Source: Bradysia coprophila
Lineage: Eukaryota > Arthropoda > Insecta > Diptera > Sciaridae
Assembly: GCF_014529535.1 (NCBI RefSeq)
Contig: NW_023503376.1
Span: 5,467,716-5,531,715, forward strand
Direction: 5' to 3'
Length of the DNA: 64,000 nucleotides
Position 1 is the first letter of the stretch; the number at the start of each line of letters is the position of its first letter. Position numbers and translations under genes: made by a program. Below the pieces are notes generated by a model, which was not told the origin of the DNA, searched no databases, and saw nothing but the letters and a program-made list of their open reading frames with translations. Positions 1 to 12,700 of the stretch are shown here, piece by piece.

Positions 1-344
1 GTGTTCGATTTTCAGGTTCAGATTAGCTCAAAAACCGTACTATTCCGAGCCTTACTCCCAACAAAGGAAGGCCAAATGTAATATGTCAGTCAGCTCACAT
101 CATGGACTAACGAAATTGACGTCTTAATGAAAGCATTGGTGTCAGACGAAGAATGAAATTTAAAATTTCACTACCCATGTCACAGCTACCTTTTGACACC
201 AAATCGATGTAAGCTTTTAGGACGCTTCTAGCGTTAAAAAGTGTTAGAACAAACATTTTTAGTCTGAGCTGCTGTAATGACAATCTATAGACTTTCAACC
301 GCGTGAAACCCTTTTAGAGACTGTTATGCAAGTAGGCTCTCGGT
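1..344. other. intronic stretch, nothing recognised
   Basis: This lies left of the egalitarian-like first exon and is probably its first intron. I see no exon, RNA gene or clear repeat. A few short stretches resemble diverged repeat sequence seen near 14.9-15.1 kb. Confidence 0.3.
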
Positions 345-1240
345 CTATGACAGAGTGGAGAGCCGAAAAATAAACGCCGGTGGCGTCTAGCCGTCCAAAA
401 AAGCGGCGGCGGTGGCGGCTAAGTACGGCTAAGCCGTTACAAAAGTTCAGGCGGCGACTGGGCCTAGCCGCCGACCAAAAAGGTCAGCTGGCGGCGGCTG
501 GATGTCAAATTTTTGTAATTTTCACGAATTTTTGCGATTTTTTACGAATTTTCTAGCTTTTTACGAATTTTCGCTCTGTTCACAAGTTTTCGCGGTTTTA
601 ACGAATCTTTGAGCTTTTCATGAAATTTCACATCTGTTACGATTTTCATAAAATTTGGGATTTTCACAAACAAATGACCATGTCCATAGACAAGATTTTC
701 TACAAATTCTTGAAAATTTTCTTAAATTTCTCAATTTGCTTGGAATGTCGTTTTGAAGAAAAAATAAAAAAAAATACGAAAATCAAAGTAGAAAATATCT
801 TAAAGATAGGCATCGCAATGGACATTAACACATTGAAATTAATTGCGGCTTGCCAACTTTCGGCACCCCGGACTTTACTTAAATAGTTGTGGAATACCTC
901 CAAATAAATTTCTAAAAATCTAGAATTCAGTTTTGGATTTTTAGAAATTTATTTGGAGACATTCCTCGACAATTTAAGTAAAGTCCAGGGTGCCGAAAGT
1001 TGGCAAGCCGCAATTAATTTCAATGTGTTAAAAGTACGGGTGTATTCTCAAGTAACGGTATTGTCCCAAAAAATTAATTTAATTTTGTTGGTTTGTGTCA
1101 TATTTTTGTCTTTTATGGATAAAATATGCACGAGCCGCCGAGTTAGCCGACCAAAATCTCCGGCGGCGGCGGCGGGTCGTTTTGGGCCTAGCCTTTCGGC
1201 GGCTGAAATTTGGCGGCTCTACAGTCTGGTCTATGAGCAG
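345..1240. repeat. foldback element with GC-rich GCC/GGC flanks
   Basis: The centre (about 825-1035) is a near-perfect palindrome. The sequence around 830-900, which includes TGCCAACTTTCGGCACC, returns inverted at about 960-1035. On both sides lie GC-rich runs of GCC/GGC repeats (about 375-500 and 1130-1230), and the outer ends are imperfect inverted repeats containing GGTCTATGA and AGAGCCG. There is no credible coding frame. It sits in the putative first intron of the egalitarian-like gene and is best read as a non-autonomous TIR element. Confidence 0.6.
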
Positions 1241-1528
1241 TTAAAACATTGGAGCGAACAAGAGGACCTACATTTCGCTTGAAGACTTCAGAGGAAATAT
1301 TGACCAACAATTTTAGGCGGACAGGAAGCTTTAGTACCTGACCTTTTTAGACAATACTTTGACTTCAAACTGTCCCTTGTATTTCCGCCTAAATTATGAG
1401 CACATGAACTAGCCGAACCAAAATATTCACGGTCCCAACATCTTTTTAATTGAGTTTCATTGATAAAAAATCCGAAACGGTAAAACTTACAATTGCTACA
1501 AAAGCCGCTCAAATCAAACGAAACTCAC

Positions 1529-1694
1529 CCGATTGACTACCACCAGCAATCTGTCGCATTTCCTTCGTAAATCCTTTCGCACCAAACTGGCACGACAGAT
1601 CGTGTAACGTTCGTGGTTCACCCTTATCCAACAGGCGTTCCAGGAAAAATAGCAACGTCATGTTTCTGGCCATTTCATATTCCATTGTCTCCAT
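1529..1694 (-). CDS. egl: egalitarian-like protein, first coding exon (partial)
   Basis: The minus-strand ATG at 1694 opens a 55-codon frame (METMEYEMARNMTLLFFLER, then a KGEPRTLHDLSCQFG and GFTKEMRQIAGGSQSG stretch) ending at a consensus GTGAGT donor just past 1529. From memory this is the conserved N-terminus of Egalitarian, the dynein/BicD mRNA-transport adaptor whose 3'-5' exonuclease-like domain lies further along. The rest of the gene is not in the window: no continuing exon is visible between 1 and 1528, so the intron exceeds 1.5 kb and contains the foldback at 345-1240. The family name rests on recognition of this N-terminal block only. Confidence 0.55.
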
Positions 1695-2518
1695 TGTGTG
1701 TTATTGAAAATTATTGTTCACAGAAAAAAAGAAGAATAAACAAAACACTGAATTATGTATGAGCTTGTTGCACACTTTCGTTTGTTTGTTACACGGCAAA
1801 ATTTATTACAAAATCGTTCGATCCAAATGAATGAGGGTAGGTGTTCGTCCTGTATAAAATATTAATGGTGAATTTTAGTGGTGTTATACTGAACCGGTTT
1901 CGATATCTAAACAAAATAATTTCAAACACGAGACAGAGTGAAAGAGAGGTGCATATGGCATCTCTTTCCAACAAATCACACAATTAAACTCAACAAAACA
2001 AACTGTCACCAGACGAACGGTTGTGTCAGTGACACAAAAGACTCTTTACAGCTGATGACTAAAATGAAGTTGTATGCATTTGCGGAATGAATGATCTTGT
2101 TTCAGAAGAAATAAGCAACAGTTAAAGTATCAACTGTTTCTGATACTGAAACGTTTTATTTGCAATGCGGTAACAAGCTTCAACGATTGTTATGCACTCA
2201 CTCACTCGCTTGCCTATAACGAATACCGACTTTTCTTGTGTATTTTCTGCAAATACATGCATTTTGTTCGTCTGAATCGAATTGCGTTTAAAATCTTATA
2301 ACAAATCCCTGTGGATTAAGCTGAGTTTAACAGAGTTCGATAACAATGTCCATGTCTCCTCTTGATATTATTGGAAAGTATTTACACAGGAAAATGAGTA
2401 ATTTGCAATTCGCTTTAACCGTGTTTGGTGGCTAACAGTGAAGCGTTTACACTTGTAAGATTATGGTAACTGAAGTGTCAAACAATAATTTTGAAGCAAT
2501 TTAATAACATTTTGGCGA
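1695..2518. other. upstream region of the egalitarian-like gene
   Basis: This probably holds the 5' leader and promoter of the minus-strand egalitarian-like gene. It is AT-rich and has no credible coding frame. I could not place a core promoter. Confidence 0.3.
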
Positions 2519-3560
2519 TTAAGAGCAATGGAACCTTTGCATATTTGTAGCCTACATTTGGGAGGAAAAATATTTGTTTTTTTGATGATTTCATTGAACC
2601 AAAAATGTGTCACTTTTAAAGAAAAAATGGTTTGTCATAACTTAACCTTAGAGAAACCTGTGCAGATTACATAAAATTATACAATCTGCAAAGGTTTCTC
2701 CAAGTGGGTTAAGTTATGACTCAAAAACAAATTTTTCCTTTCAAAGTAACACATTTTTGCTGTTTTAATGGTTTTACATTTTCAAAAAAAAAGGTTTTGG
2801 TTCGGAGAAATCATCAAAAACGAATATTTTTACTCCTAAATGTAGGCTACAAATTTTGCAAGTGGACCATTGCTCATTGTCCTGAAATTTCGACGACATG
2901 AGTATCGGTGACATCCTGAAGAAACGGTGACTTACTGAAAAAACAACGAGAAGAAATGGTGACTTCCTGAAGAAACGACGAGAAGAACCGGCCACTATAG
3001 TCGCCGTTTCTTCTCGTCGTTTCTTCAGGAAGTTATCGTTTCTTCAGGTAGTCACCATTTCTATAGGATGTCACCGTTTCTTTAGGAAGTCACCGTTTCT
3101 TCTCACCGTTTCATCAGAAAATCTGAAGAGTCGTCATTACATGTCACCATTTTTTCAGAAAGTCACCGTTTCTTCGAAACCGTCGACGTCCTGAAGAAAC
3201 GACGAGAAGAAACAACGACTTTCAGAAGCATCGCATCTCACCGTTCAATCTCTGATTGCAAGCAACTAAAACAAATAAAATAAAAAGCTTTGTATTTTAT
3301 TTCAAATGAATAAAATCTACGTGCAGTGGCTTATTCTTGATTTGAGATGAAATTTCGATTTCAAGAAATTGTTCAGTTGACAATCTCAACTCAAGATTAC
3401 TAATTTAGCTGACATTGAGATCCCAAATCAACTCTAATTTTCGTCTCGCCGTAAAGGCGTTTTGTTGGTTCCTATGGAATTCATCCTTTTACGAAATGTA
3501 ACGTAAAGGAGTTTAGTTCATCACTACAGAATTCATCTTTTTACAACATGAAAACCAATT

Positions 3561-4030
3561 TTCATTGCACATAAAAAGCGTTTTAATACGCCGAGCGATC
3601 CGGCCCATTGCCCCGGAGCGAAGCGGAGGGCCGCAATGCGAGCCGGGCGCCGGAACGGTGTCGGTAACTTAGGAGTTAATTTTTTTTTCTCGCATCGTGT
3701 CATAAATAGTCTGTGTAATTCATTGCACATACAAAACGTTTTAACACGCCGAGCGATCCGGCCCATTGCCCCGGAGCGAAGCGGAGGGCCGCAATGCGAG
3801 CCGGGCGCCGGAACGGTGTCGGTAACTTAGGAGTTAATTTTTTTTTCTCGCATCGTGTCATAAATAGTCTGTGTAATTCATTGCACATACAAAACGTTTT
3901 AACACGCCGAGCGATCCGGCCCATTGCCCCGGAGCGAAGCGGAGGGCCGCAATGCGAGCCGGGCGCCGGAACGGTGTCGGTAACTTAGGAGTTAATTTTT
4001 TTTCTCTCGCATCGTGTCATAAATAGTCTG
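3561..4030 (+). repeat. GC-rich 158-bp tandem repeat (three copies)
   Basis: Three direct copies begin at 3561, 3719 and 3877, exactly 158 bp apart and almost identical. Each holds a GC-rich core (CCGAGCGATCCGGCCCATTG followed by CCCCGGAGCGAAGCGG) and an AT-rich tail with CTCGCATCGTGTCATAAATA. Most of a fourth copy lies inverted at about 4200-4345. The cores give short open frames on both strands, but these end with each unit and look non-coding. Base composition is very unlike the surroundings. Confidence 0.85.
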
Positions 4031-4199
4031 TCATTTTTTAAATATACACGCTCTGAATTTTGAAAACCGACACATTTTCTGTTTTGTGCTTTACTGCCTT
4101 TTTCTTAATTTTACATACATTTGTATATGTAGAAATCAAAAAACTCAAGTACAACGCAGAAACATATCGCTCGGTGTCTTAAAACACTTTTATGTGACT

Positions 4200-4345
4200 A
4201 ATTATGACACGATGCGAGAGAAAAAAAATTAACTCCTAAGTTACCGACACCGTTCCGGCGCCCGGCTCGCATTGCGGCCCTCCGCTTCGCTCCGGGGCAA
4301 TGGGCCGGATCGCTCGGCGTGTTAAAACGCTGTCTATGTACAATG
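4200..4345 (-). repeat. inverted partial copy of the 158-bp repeat
   Basis: This stretch is the reverse complement of the unit at 3561-4030, including the GC-rich core and TTAACTCCTAAGTTACCGAC. Facing the direct array, it lets the middle of the element fold into a strong hairpin. Confidence 0.8.
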
Positions 4346-4906
4346 AAAATTCGTAAAGGGATTACTTCCTTATGGTTGGTATTCAATACAGAAAGATTAT
4401 TACAGCAAGACTATTCAACAACCAAAAAGTTACTGCCAAAAAGATACCGCCAAATCGCTTATTATCGACTTTCTGTATAGAGACGATAGAATTTCTACTT
4501 CATGTATAGAGACGATAGAATTTGGTTTTTGGCCTTATGAAGAAACGTTGACTTCCCGAAGAAACGATGAGAAGAAATGGTGAGTTCCTGAAAAAACGAT
4601 TAGAACGTTCCGTCGCCGTTTCTTCAGGAACTTGTTATTTCTTATGAATTCACCGTTTCTTCTCGTTGTTTCTTCAGGAAGTCATCGTTTTCACAGAAAG
4701 TCAGCGCTTTTTACATAAAACGGCGACATCCTGAAGAAACTGTGACTTTCTGAAGAAACGACGAGAAGAAACGGCGAGTTCCTGAAGAAACGGTGACTTC
4801 TCGAAGAAACAGCGACTTCCTGAAGAAACGGCGACTACTCGCCGTTTCTTCAGGAAGTCGCCGATACTCATGTCGTCGAAATTTCAGGACAATCCATTGC
4901 TCTTAA

Positions 4907-5249
4907 AGACTTCAATGACACACACTGGCCACAAGTGGTTGAGATTAGGAACAAATTGAAATTTTATTTCAATAATGATTCGCTAGACTTACTCGTGTGC
5001 AAATCGGTACAATGTTCGATAGAGCACTGTATCGAGTACCACTGTCGCCTGATGAGAAATGGTATTTTTGAACTGCATATTAATGCAAAACGTCGTCAGA
5101 CGTATTTAATTTTCTCACAGATCGAAATAGTGGTCGAAATGTCTGACTTCTAGTGAGCAACGGCATTTATAACATAACTAGAGAGGAAAAGTTAGAAAAT
5201 TAAAATTTCGCGAGAATTTTTTTCCGAGAAAAACGATATGCTAAACTTA
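4907..5249. other. no gene recognised
   Basis: AT-rich DNA between two TIR elements. A 72-codon frame here has no recognisable family or supporting signals. Confidence 0.3.
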
Positions 5250-5613
5250 CAGTCAGCGACTTCGAAATAAGTGACGTATTTCGTTTCAGCTGTTTTTCAG
5301 CTGATCCACTCATCCGAACAAATATGTTTTACGTTTTTAAACGGTTTTATCTGTGTACATCTGTGTACATTGTTCACCCATGTAAACTAGCAAATTTGTT
5401 TGCATGAGTGGATCAGCTCAAAAACAGCTGAAACGAAATGCGTCACTTAGCGCTAGTACAGTAATTCTTCGTTAAGTTTAACCCGTTTAACCAGTGAATT
5501 TTGACAAGTCTACCACCCACCTATGTAAATCATATGGGTAGACCTGTCAAAATGTTCACAGCGAACTTCACCGGACATTACTGTACGCACTCTTATTTCA
5601 AAGTGGCCGACTG
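5250..5613. repeat. mariner-like MITE with nested palindrome
   Basis: The ends match as inverted repeats: TA-CAGTCAGCGACTTCGAAATA on the left and the reverse complement of TATTTCAAAGTGGCCGACTG-TA on the right. The flanking TA dinucleotides are the target duplication of Tc1/mariner elements. A second inverted pair (GTTTCAGCTGTTTTTCAGCT, about 5280-5310, returning at 5407-5440) looks like an insertion into the left arm. Non-coding. Confidence 0.65.
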
Positions 5614-6751
5614 TAAAATCAATTCAACAGAATAACGTAGCCGATGACGGGAAATTTTGATATTATCAACATTTAAAAGCAAATGTGAGTAGCGTAGTTC
5701 TGATGGATGTTTTTAATTTCAATTGTTTTTACGTAAAAAAAAGTTCTTTTAATAACATTGAGCGGGATCGTTGAGCCCGACGATCAATTGAGTAAATAAA
5801 AAGAAAAAAAACAGACAATTCGTTGACTAAAACCGAAAAAGTTGGCTAAATTTACATTAATTCCGATGATTCAACAGCTAAATCAACTCAGGAAGTAGTT
5901 AAAGAGGCGCTAAAAACTTTCAGAAAAAAAAAGAATTCAAAACACCCGAAGCAAATGAAGCAACAAGTTTCAAAGATTTTGCAAAATCAGCTTATCGTGT
6001 CGTGCATTCGTAATGACAATTGGACACATTTTAGATTGTAACAGTACATGCATCACGCATAACATTTCTTTTTCGATAGAAGTCATCTTCAATCAAACTA
6101 GTTAAACGTTTGATTTCGATAGAACTTCGATTTGTCTCTTCGAACATTGACTCACATCATTAAGCAAATAAACTTTGAATATTTATTAAAAAATTCACAT
6201 TCTTTGCAAAGAGAACACACACAACACACAAGACGAATAAAAAAAAAAAAATGAAGAGAAAAATGTTACCTACTAATTTGATGTGTAAATTATGAATTGT
6301 CAAAATGTTTTCAGGCTACCAATGCAGCAAAGTGTGGGCTCGAAAATAGAACACCTACCCGATGTTCTGGATATGGTCTGGAAATGAGATTACACCGTGA
6401 AAACATTGAATAACAATGGAAAAATGGGATTTTAACGCGAAAATTATGCACTCACATTGAATAAATTATCGTGAAAACATTAAATTTCGTCCACCAATAC
6501 ATAACTTGACACACTGTTGACAGATGAATATGATTGCTCGTCTTTTATTGGTACACCAGCGCGCGCAACCAAACGTCAACGGCGGACAATGAACGAACTA
6601 AAACGGAATCAATTCATCAATGTTTATCATTTTTTGATTTCCTGCTGCTCGATCGAAAAAGTGAATCTTTATTAGGGTTTTGTTTGGAGTTAGCAGTTAC
6701 TGAGCGGCTTTTCTGTGAAATTAAAACGTACAACGAACGATCACTTCCAAA
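5614..6751. other. upstream and 5' leader region of endophilin B
   Basis: No exon or repeat stands out. The last 150-200 bp before the ATG at 6752 probably form the 5' untranslated region. No TATA box was identified. Confidence 0.3.
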
Positions 6752-9700
6752 ATGAATATGAAAATGCCCGATTTCAATGTGAAAAAGTTGGTAAAAGAGG
6801 CTGGAAACCAACTGTCGAGAGTTGTTCAGGTAAATTCACTGTTGCGATTAATCGATAAAATTATTCGCTCGTTGAAATCGTCCGTGGATCAAAGATTAAT
6901 TCGATGAATTTGTTGGAATCTGAAAAGACCAAATGCAAAACTTTATCAACCACCCACTGTGACACCCACTCGATAAAATTTCTTTGTTTCAATTCCGTTC
7001 CAGCGTAAAAACCGTTGTCACTAACGTCCCTGTTGTTTTGTTTTTTTCAGTTGACCGAAGAGAAACTGGGAACATCGGAGAAAACTGAACTGGACTCACA
7101 TTTCGAAATGCTCGCCGAACGAGCCGATTCGGCCAAAAAATGGACCGAAAAAATTCTGGGCGACACCGAATCCGTCCTCATTCCCAATCCAGGCAATCGA
7201 GCGGAAGATTTCATTTTCGAAAAAATTGAAAAGAAGAAACCGACCCGATTGAGTAACCTGGAGTACATGGGATTGGACATGATTGAGGTAATGCTGACAG
7301 ACGACTATGCCTTTCGATGCGAATGTTGATTGTAATAATTTTGTAGGCTGGTGCCGAGTTCGGAAGTGATGGCCCGTACGGCAGTGCGTTGACGAAAGTC
7401 GGTCAAGCCGAACAGAAACTCGGCCAATGTGAACGGGATTTCATTGGTTCGTCGCATTCGTGTTTCATACAGCCGCTTCGCCGTTTCTTGGACGGTGAAA
7501 TGAAGACGATAATCAAGGAGCGAGGAATTCTGGAATCGAAACGCTTGGATCTTGACTCATGCAAGAATCGGGTCAGGAAGGCTAGAAGCATGCTGGGACA
7601 GCAAGCGGTAATTATTTGCTCCATCAATTTTTTTGGCTAATGTTCTTGATCTTTTGCTCAACCAGCGTCCCCTCTAATATATATGTCTCATTCACTTCAC
7701 TTCACCCTTTCAATGAATACGTTTACCCCTCAGTCAAGCTTTTATTTCGACATTTCTGTTTGTCTGTGTTTTTTATCAATTGTTTGTATTTAATGCCGCG
7801 TAAACAGAAAGATGGAATTTCACCAGAAGTTGCACTCGATCAGGTATACCAAGTAGACGAATTTTGTAGTTTAGTGTGTAGCCTTTAGCTGGTAGCATTC
7901 GAGATTTACTCTTGCAAAATCTGAATTGACTCTACAACCATTCTTCCGTATGTTCTTAGGCTGAACGGGAACTGCGAGTGGCTCAATCGGACTTCGATCG
8001 ACAGGCGGAGATCACGAAGCTGCTGCTGGAAAATATCAGCACAACACAATCGTCGCATTTGCGTCATTTGCATGCATTCGTTGAAGCTCAAAGTCGATAC
8101 CATGCACATTGCGTACAAGTGATGAATGATCTTCAACGAGATTTGGCCAGGTTAGTGACCCCCCAAAAAAACATTTTCCGTTGTCATTTTGTCATTGTTG
8201 TTTATGTAGCCACATTTTCTTGTGACCCCAACTTTGAAAACGAAATTGTCTGCATTGTTGCAACCAAACTTTAGTTAGCTTCCCGACAATCGTTCCAACC
8301 ATTAGTCTCATTGGTTTTTTTTTTCTTAATTGATTTCAATCCATTTATGTTAAAATCCTCATCCACCCCGCTTTAACTGAGATACGACAACAACCAACCA
8401 ACCAAAAAACAAACCATTCTCTTTACTATGTGTTGCAGCATGCGACCACCGACACCTCGACTACGTATAAATAGCGAGGATTTTGTTGAACATGAGGATG
8501 GGCCTCCCCGCCTAGAAATTTCCAACAAATCAAATTCTACACTAAACGACACAGCATCCAACACATTAATACTCGAAGCTGCTTCTATTTGTACAACTGA
8601 TGTGTCCGTGCTTTAGAAATTGGCAAAGATTTTAAAGTTTTGATTTGAAATGCAAATTTTTTCCTCAGTTTTTGTCTTCATTATTTTTCGTTTGTGACGT
8701 TGAGTTTTGTCGTTTTTGCGATTTGAGTTCTAGTCTCAAACTTCGTAGGAGGTTTTTTTTTTCTTTCTTTCTTTGTTCAGTTGCCTTCAATTTTTGTTAC
8801 TTTTATGCCATCGAACGCTTCAGTAACCTATTTGAATCACAGTCCGTTAATCGTAGAATGGAAAGTTAGTGTTACAGTAGGATTTTAGGCAGAATTTGTA
8901 GCTATCGCTTCTACTTTCCAAACTTTGCCACACTTTCTTCCACAGTATCTACAGGAGTAAATATCCACGGAAGCTTGGGACAGGTCTGCTTTATCTGAAC
9001 CTGACTTGATTCTCCTGATTGTAGTCGCACCAAACCTGACCACAAATCTAAACGAATTTCAGGCTACCTCACAATTCAGGTTGTTTTAAGTTACTCGACC
9101 TGAACTTCCATGTAATCATTTTATGCTAAGGTCGTTCGTGTTCGACCTGTTCTGAGCTTCAAGAATGATATCGCCAAGACTTCAGGTGATTGGGGAGCAA
9201 GCGGTCTCCGATTTTAATGAGTGATAGCTCATTCGATTCGTCGTTTAATTCTAGCGAACACGTATCTGCCATTTTTTTGAAAAAAAATTTACTTTCTGTG
9301 AAAAAGGTTCAAAAGTGAGGACATGTCAGAGGGTAACGAAAACAGTTTTTTGGCAATAACTCAAGAAACAATTATTTTAAATTATTGTAATGATGTACGA
9401 ATGTCGGCCTTGGAAAGACCTACAATTAGAGTATACGCACAGCTTGGTGCGAGTATATCCGCGAGAGTTATTACTAATAATTTAGTGAATGTTCGGAGAG
9501 TCCGCCTTCTCTGCAGCTTCTATGTTCCGCGGAACTGAGTATGGGGTGTTGTAGCTGGCCTCACCCACTATCGTCCCACATATAAATGAAACCAGTACTT
9601 TTGTGCTGCAAGCCTACCGAAGTCTTGTAAAAAAAGTTGGTGCCAAAATACAGATTTTTTCCTTCTTTCTGTGGGCCCAACTGCTGGAACAGCGTCTGGA

Positions 9701-12700
9701 ACGCTTCTACGGGAGTAATTTCATATCATCTACTATTCTGTTACCTTATACGCTTCGCTATGTCGCGAACATATATCGTTACAAAATATCCAGTGTTAGT
9801 AATATCAAGAGAAAAATTATTAAATTTTTCTCGGCGGATTTTACTCAAATAAAGTGTTAGCGTGTAGGGCATGATTTGACTAAAATCCGCTTAGAAAAAT
9901 TTAATAATTTTTCACTCGAATTACTAACACTGGATATGTTGTAACGATCTATGTTCGCGACATAGCGAAGCGTATAAGGAAACAGAATGGTAGACTATAT
10001 GAAATTATTCCCGTAGAAGCGTTCCAGACGCTGTTTCAGCAGTTGGGCGTACAGAAAGAAGGAAAAAATCTGCATTTTGGCACCAACTTTTTTTACAAGA
10101 CTTCGGTAGGTTTGCAGCACAAAAGTACTGGGTTCATTTATATGTGGGACGATAGTGGGTGAGGCCAGCTACAACACCCCTTACTCAGTTCCGCGGAACA
10201 TCGAAGCTGCTGAGAAGGCGGACTCTCTGATCATTCACTATATTTAGACCCGTACGAAGTACTGGGGTCTTATAGGTTTACGCATACGTTTGTAACACGT
10301 CGAATTGGACTCCCTGAGTAAGGGGAAACCTATTGTGGTTGTCTAGAGATGCCAAATCCGCGAAAAAAAAATGTCCGTCTGTCCGTCTGTCTGTCTGCAC
10401 GATAACTTGAGTAAAACGCATCCGATTTTGAAAATTCTTTTTTTTCCCGTTTGGTAATGTCAAAAGACAGGATAAGTTCGAAGATGAGTGATTTTGGATC
10501 GACCCCTCCCGAGCTGTGGCCCAATAAGTGCTTTACGGTTTTTCGAAGATATCTCCGGACATTTAAACGTTAAACTTGTAAGTGATACGTCAAATAAAAG
10601 GTATTTACAATACCGATCGACAAAAAAAAAGTTTATGGAAATCGGATGACCGACTCGTGAGTTAGACCCCTTGGTGTGGAACAGGCACAGGGCGGCAAGC
10701 AATTTTTGCTTGTAGGTCGGCCACATTTGAACATATTTCGTCTGTTTTAGCTTTATTAGATAGGTATTGACCGTACCAATCAGGGAAAAAATTTATTATG
10801 AAATTATGTTCTCCGGAGCGTGAGCTAGGTCTCTTGGAGTGAGCTCTTATCTGGCTACTCGGAAGTACAGTGAACGTGGTGTATTTTGACAATATCTCGA
10901 GTAAATTTTGACCGAATTTCATGAATTTTTTTTTGTTTGAAAGGTATTAACGAATGTAAAGCGTCGGTACTATTTCCGGTCTCCTAACAAAATGGCTGCC
11001 GGCGGCCATATTGGATTTTATTAAAAGTGATATATATTGGGAAAAATGGTAGTTAGAGAGTTTCTGTTAACATGGAAATAATTTGTTATGTGTGTGGAGT
11101 GCTTCAGGCATTCCATATATGGACATCTATATATACCTATATTCACCTATATTGAGCTATATAATAGCATATTCCTCTGTGAAATGTTTATTTACAGTGA
11201 AATATAGGTAAATATAGCGGTATATAGCTGTTTAAATAGGAATTTATGAAATTTGACTTCGTACGGGGCTATCTATATTGCCTCCGGCAATTTAGTTGTA
11301 TATGATAACAAGGCAAAGAGTGGATAATGTAAGTGATTTTAAAGGGAGAATAGTTTTTCAGCAGAGAAGAAAATGAAGTAAGAGAAATGAAGAGTTTCAC
11401 ATTAAAGGCTTTTGATACGAATAGGTGTTTCGTACGGGTCGGCGTTAGCTATGTTTTTAATAATAAATCTCGCGGATCTACTCGCACCAAGCCGTGCGTA
11501 TACTCTACCTGTAGGTCTTTCCAAGGCCGACATTCGTACAACATTACAATAATTTAAAATAATTTTTTCTTGAGTTATTGTCGAAAAACTGGTTTTGGTA
11601 CCCTCTGACATGTGTTCACTTTTGAACACTTTTCACAGAAAGTAAATTTTTTTTCGAAAAAGTGAAAGACACGTGTTTCCTAGAATTGAAAGACGAATCC
11701 AACGAGCTATCACTCATTAAAATCGGAGACCGCTTGTTTCCCAATCACCTGAAGTTTTGGCGATATCACTCTTAAATTGAAATTGAAAATACTAAAATCA
11801 AGTGAGCAAGTGAGGCCAAATTATGTCAGCTTCGACACCTCTGTCGTCATTCTTTGCATTTGTTCAATTTTGATTGTCTGCCATATACCAATCAGAGATC
11901 TCGCTTTAATTCAACTTGGGAATCACACAGAGATTCCGATTTGCAAGTGAAAATTAAAACATTTTATTTCATGCTAACATTCATATAAAGCTACACACTG
12001 ATGGCTTCACTGTTGTTGGAGAGCAAGCAACATATACGATTAACGTCCAAAATATGAAGAAACCGTCCAAACAATTGCTCTGATCAGAGAGAGAGGCCTA
12101 ATTTACCGAAAGAAAATTGCAGAGTTGAGTCCATTTTATAGTCAAAAAAAAGTTCGATCTTTTCGTTCACAAATCACCACATCAAAACACTTTCAATCTT
12201 TGCGCTCCATTCTGTCTGTCCATAATTCCATTTCATTTCTACAAAACATTTCGAATGCCTAGATTATGAAATCTAATTTCTAGTCGGTCATGCTATACTT
12301 CTTATCATTTAGCGTTATGCTCATGTTTTTCTTTAAGCTAACTTAACTCTCTAACGCTTTAACGTACAATTTTATAACAATCAATTAAACGAAGCAAAAT
12401 TTTAAATTTGATAAAACAAAATCTTCTGCTCAAAAAAAATCTGAATCAATAATTTGGTATCGATAAAATGTACAGTTTGGGAGGCCCGCAGCCATACATT
12501 CCCGTCGGACTAGATGAAAAAGCTGACGCAACCGAAACGGTTGTTCAAAACAATCCACAAAAACGGGCTCGAGTATTATGTTCATACGATGCGGCCGATG
12601 CAACTGAACTAAATCTAACCGCCAATGAAGTAAGGACTTTCGAACGCAACAGTATTTACCACAACACTGATTGACAACATTATTTTGCAGGTGATATTCG

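Larger units (their letters stand above)
2519..4906. repeat. complex foldback element bounded by TTAA
   Basis: The left end reads TTAA-GAGCAATGG (2519-2531) and the right end CCATTGCTC-TTAA (4894-4906), so both sides carry TTAA, the target duplication typical of piggyBac-type elements. Inside, from the left, are a 345-bp hairpin (about 2523-2873), an inverted pair containing GTCCTGAAATTTCGACGAC (about 2878-2910 and 4861-4890), arrays of a CGTTTCTTCAGGAAGTCACC-like unit facing each other (about 2910-3230 and 4535-4870), and a GC-rich satellite in the middle. No transposase is visible. The piggyBac assignment rests only on TTAA. Confidence 0.55.

Noticed and set aside
3533..3988. Repeated 64-77 codon frames containing RAGRRNGVGNLGVNFFF
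   Set aside because: Generated by the 158-bp tandem repeat and present on both strands.
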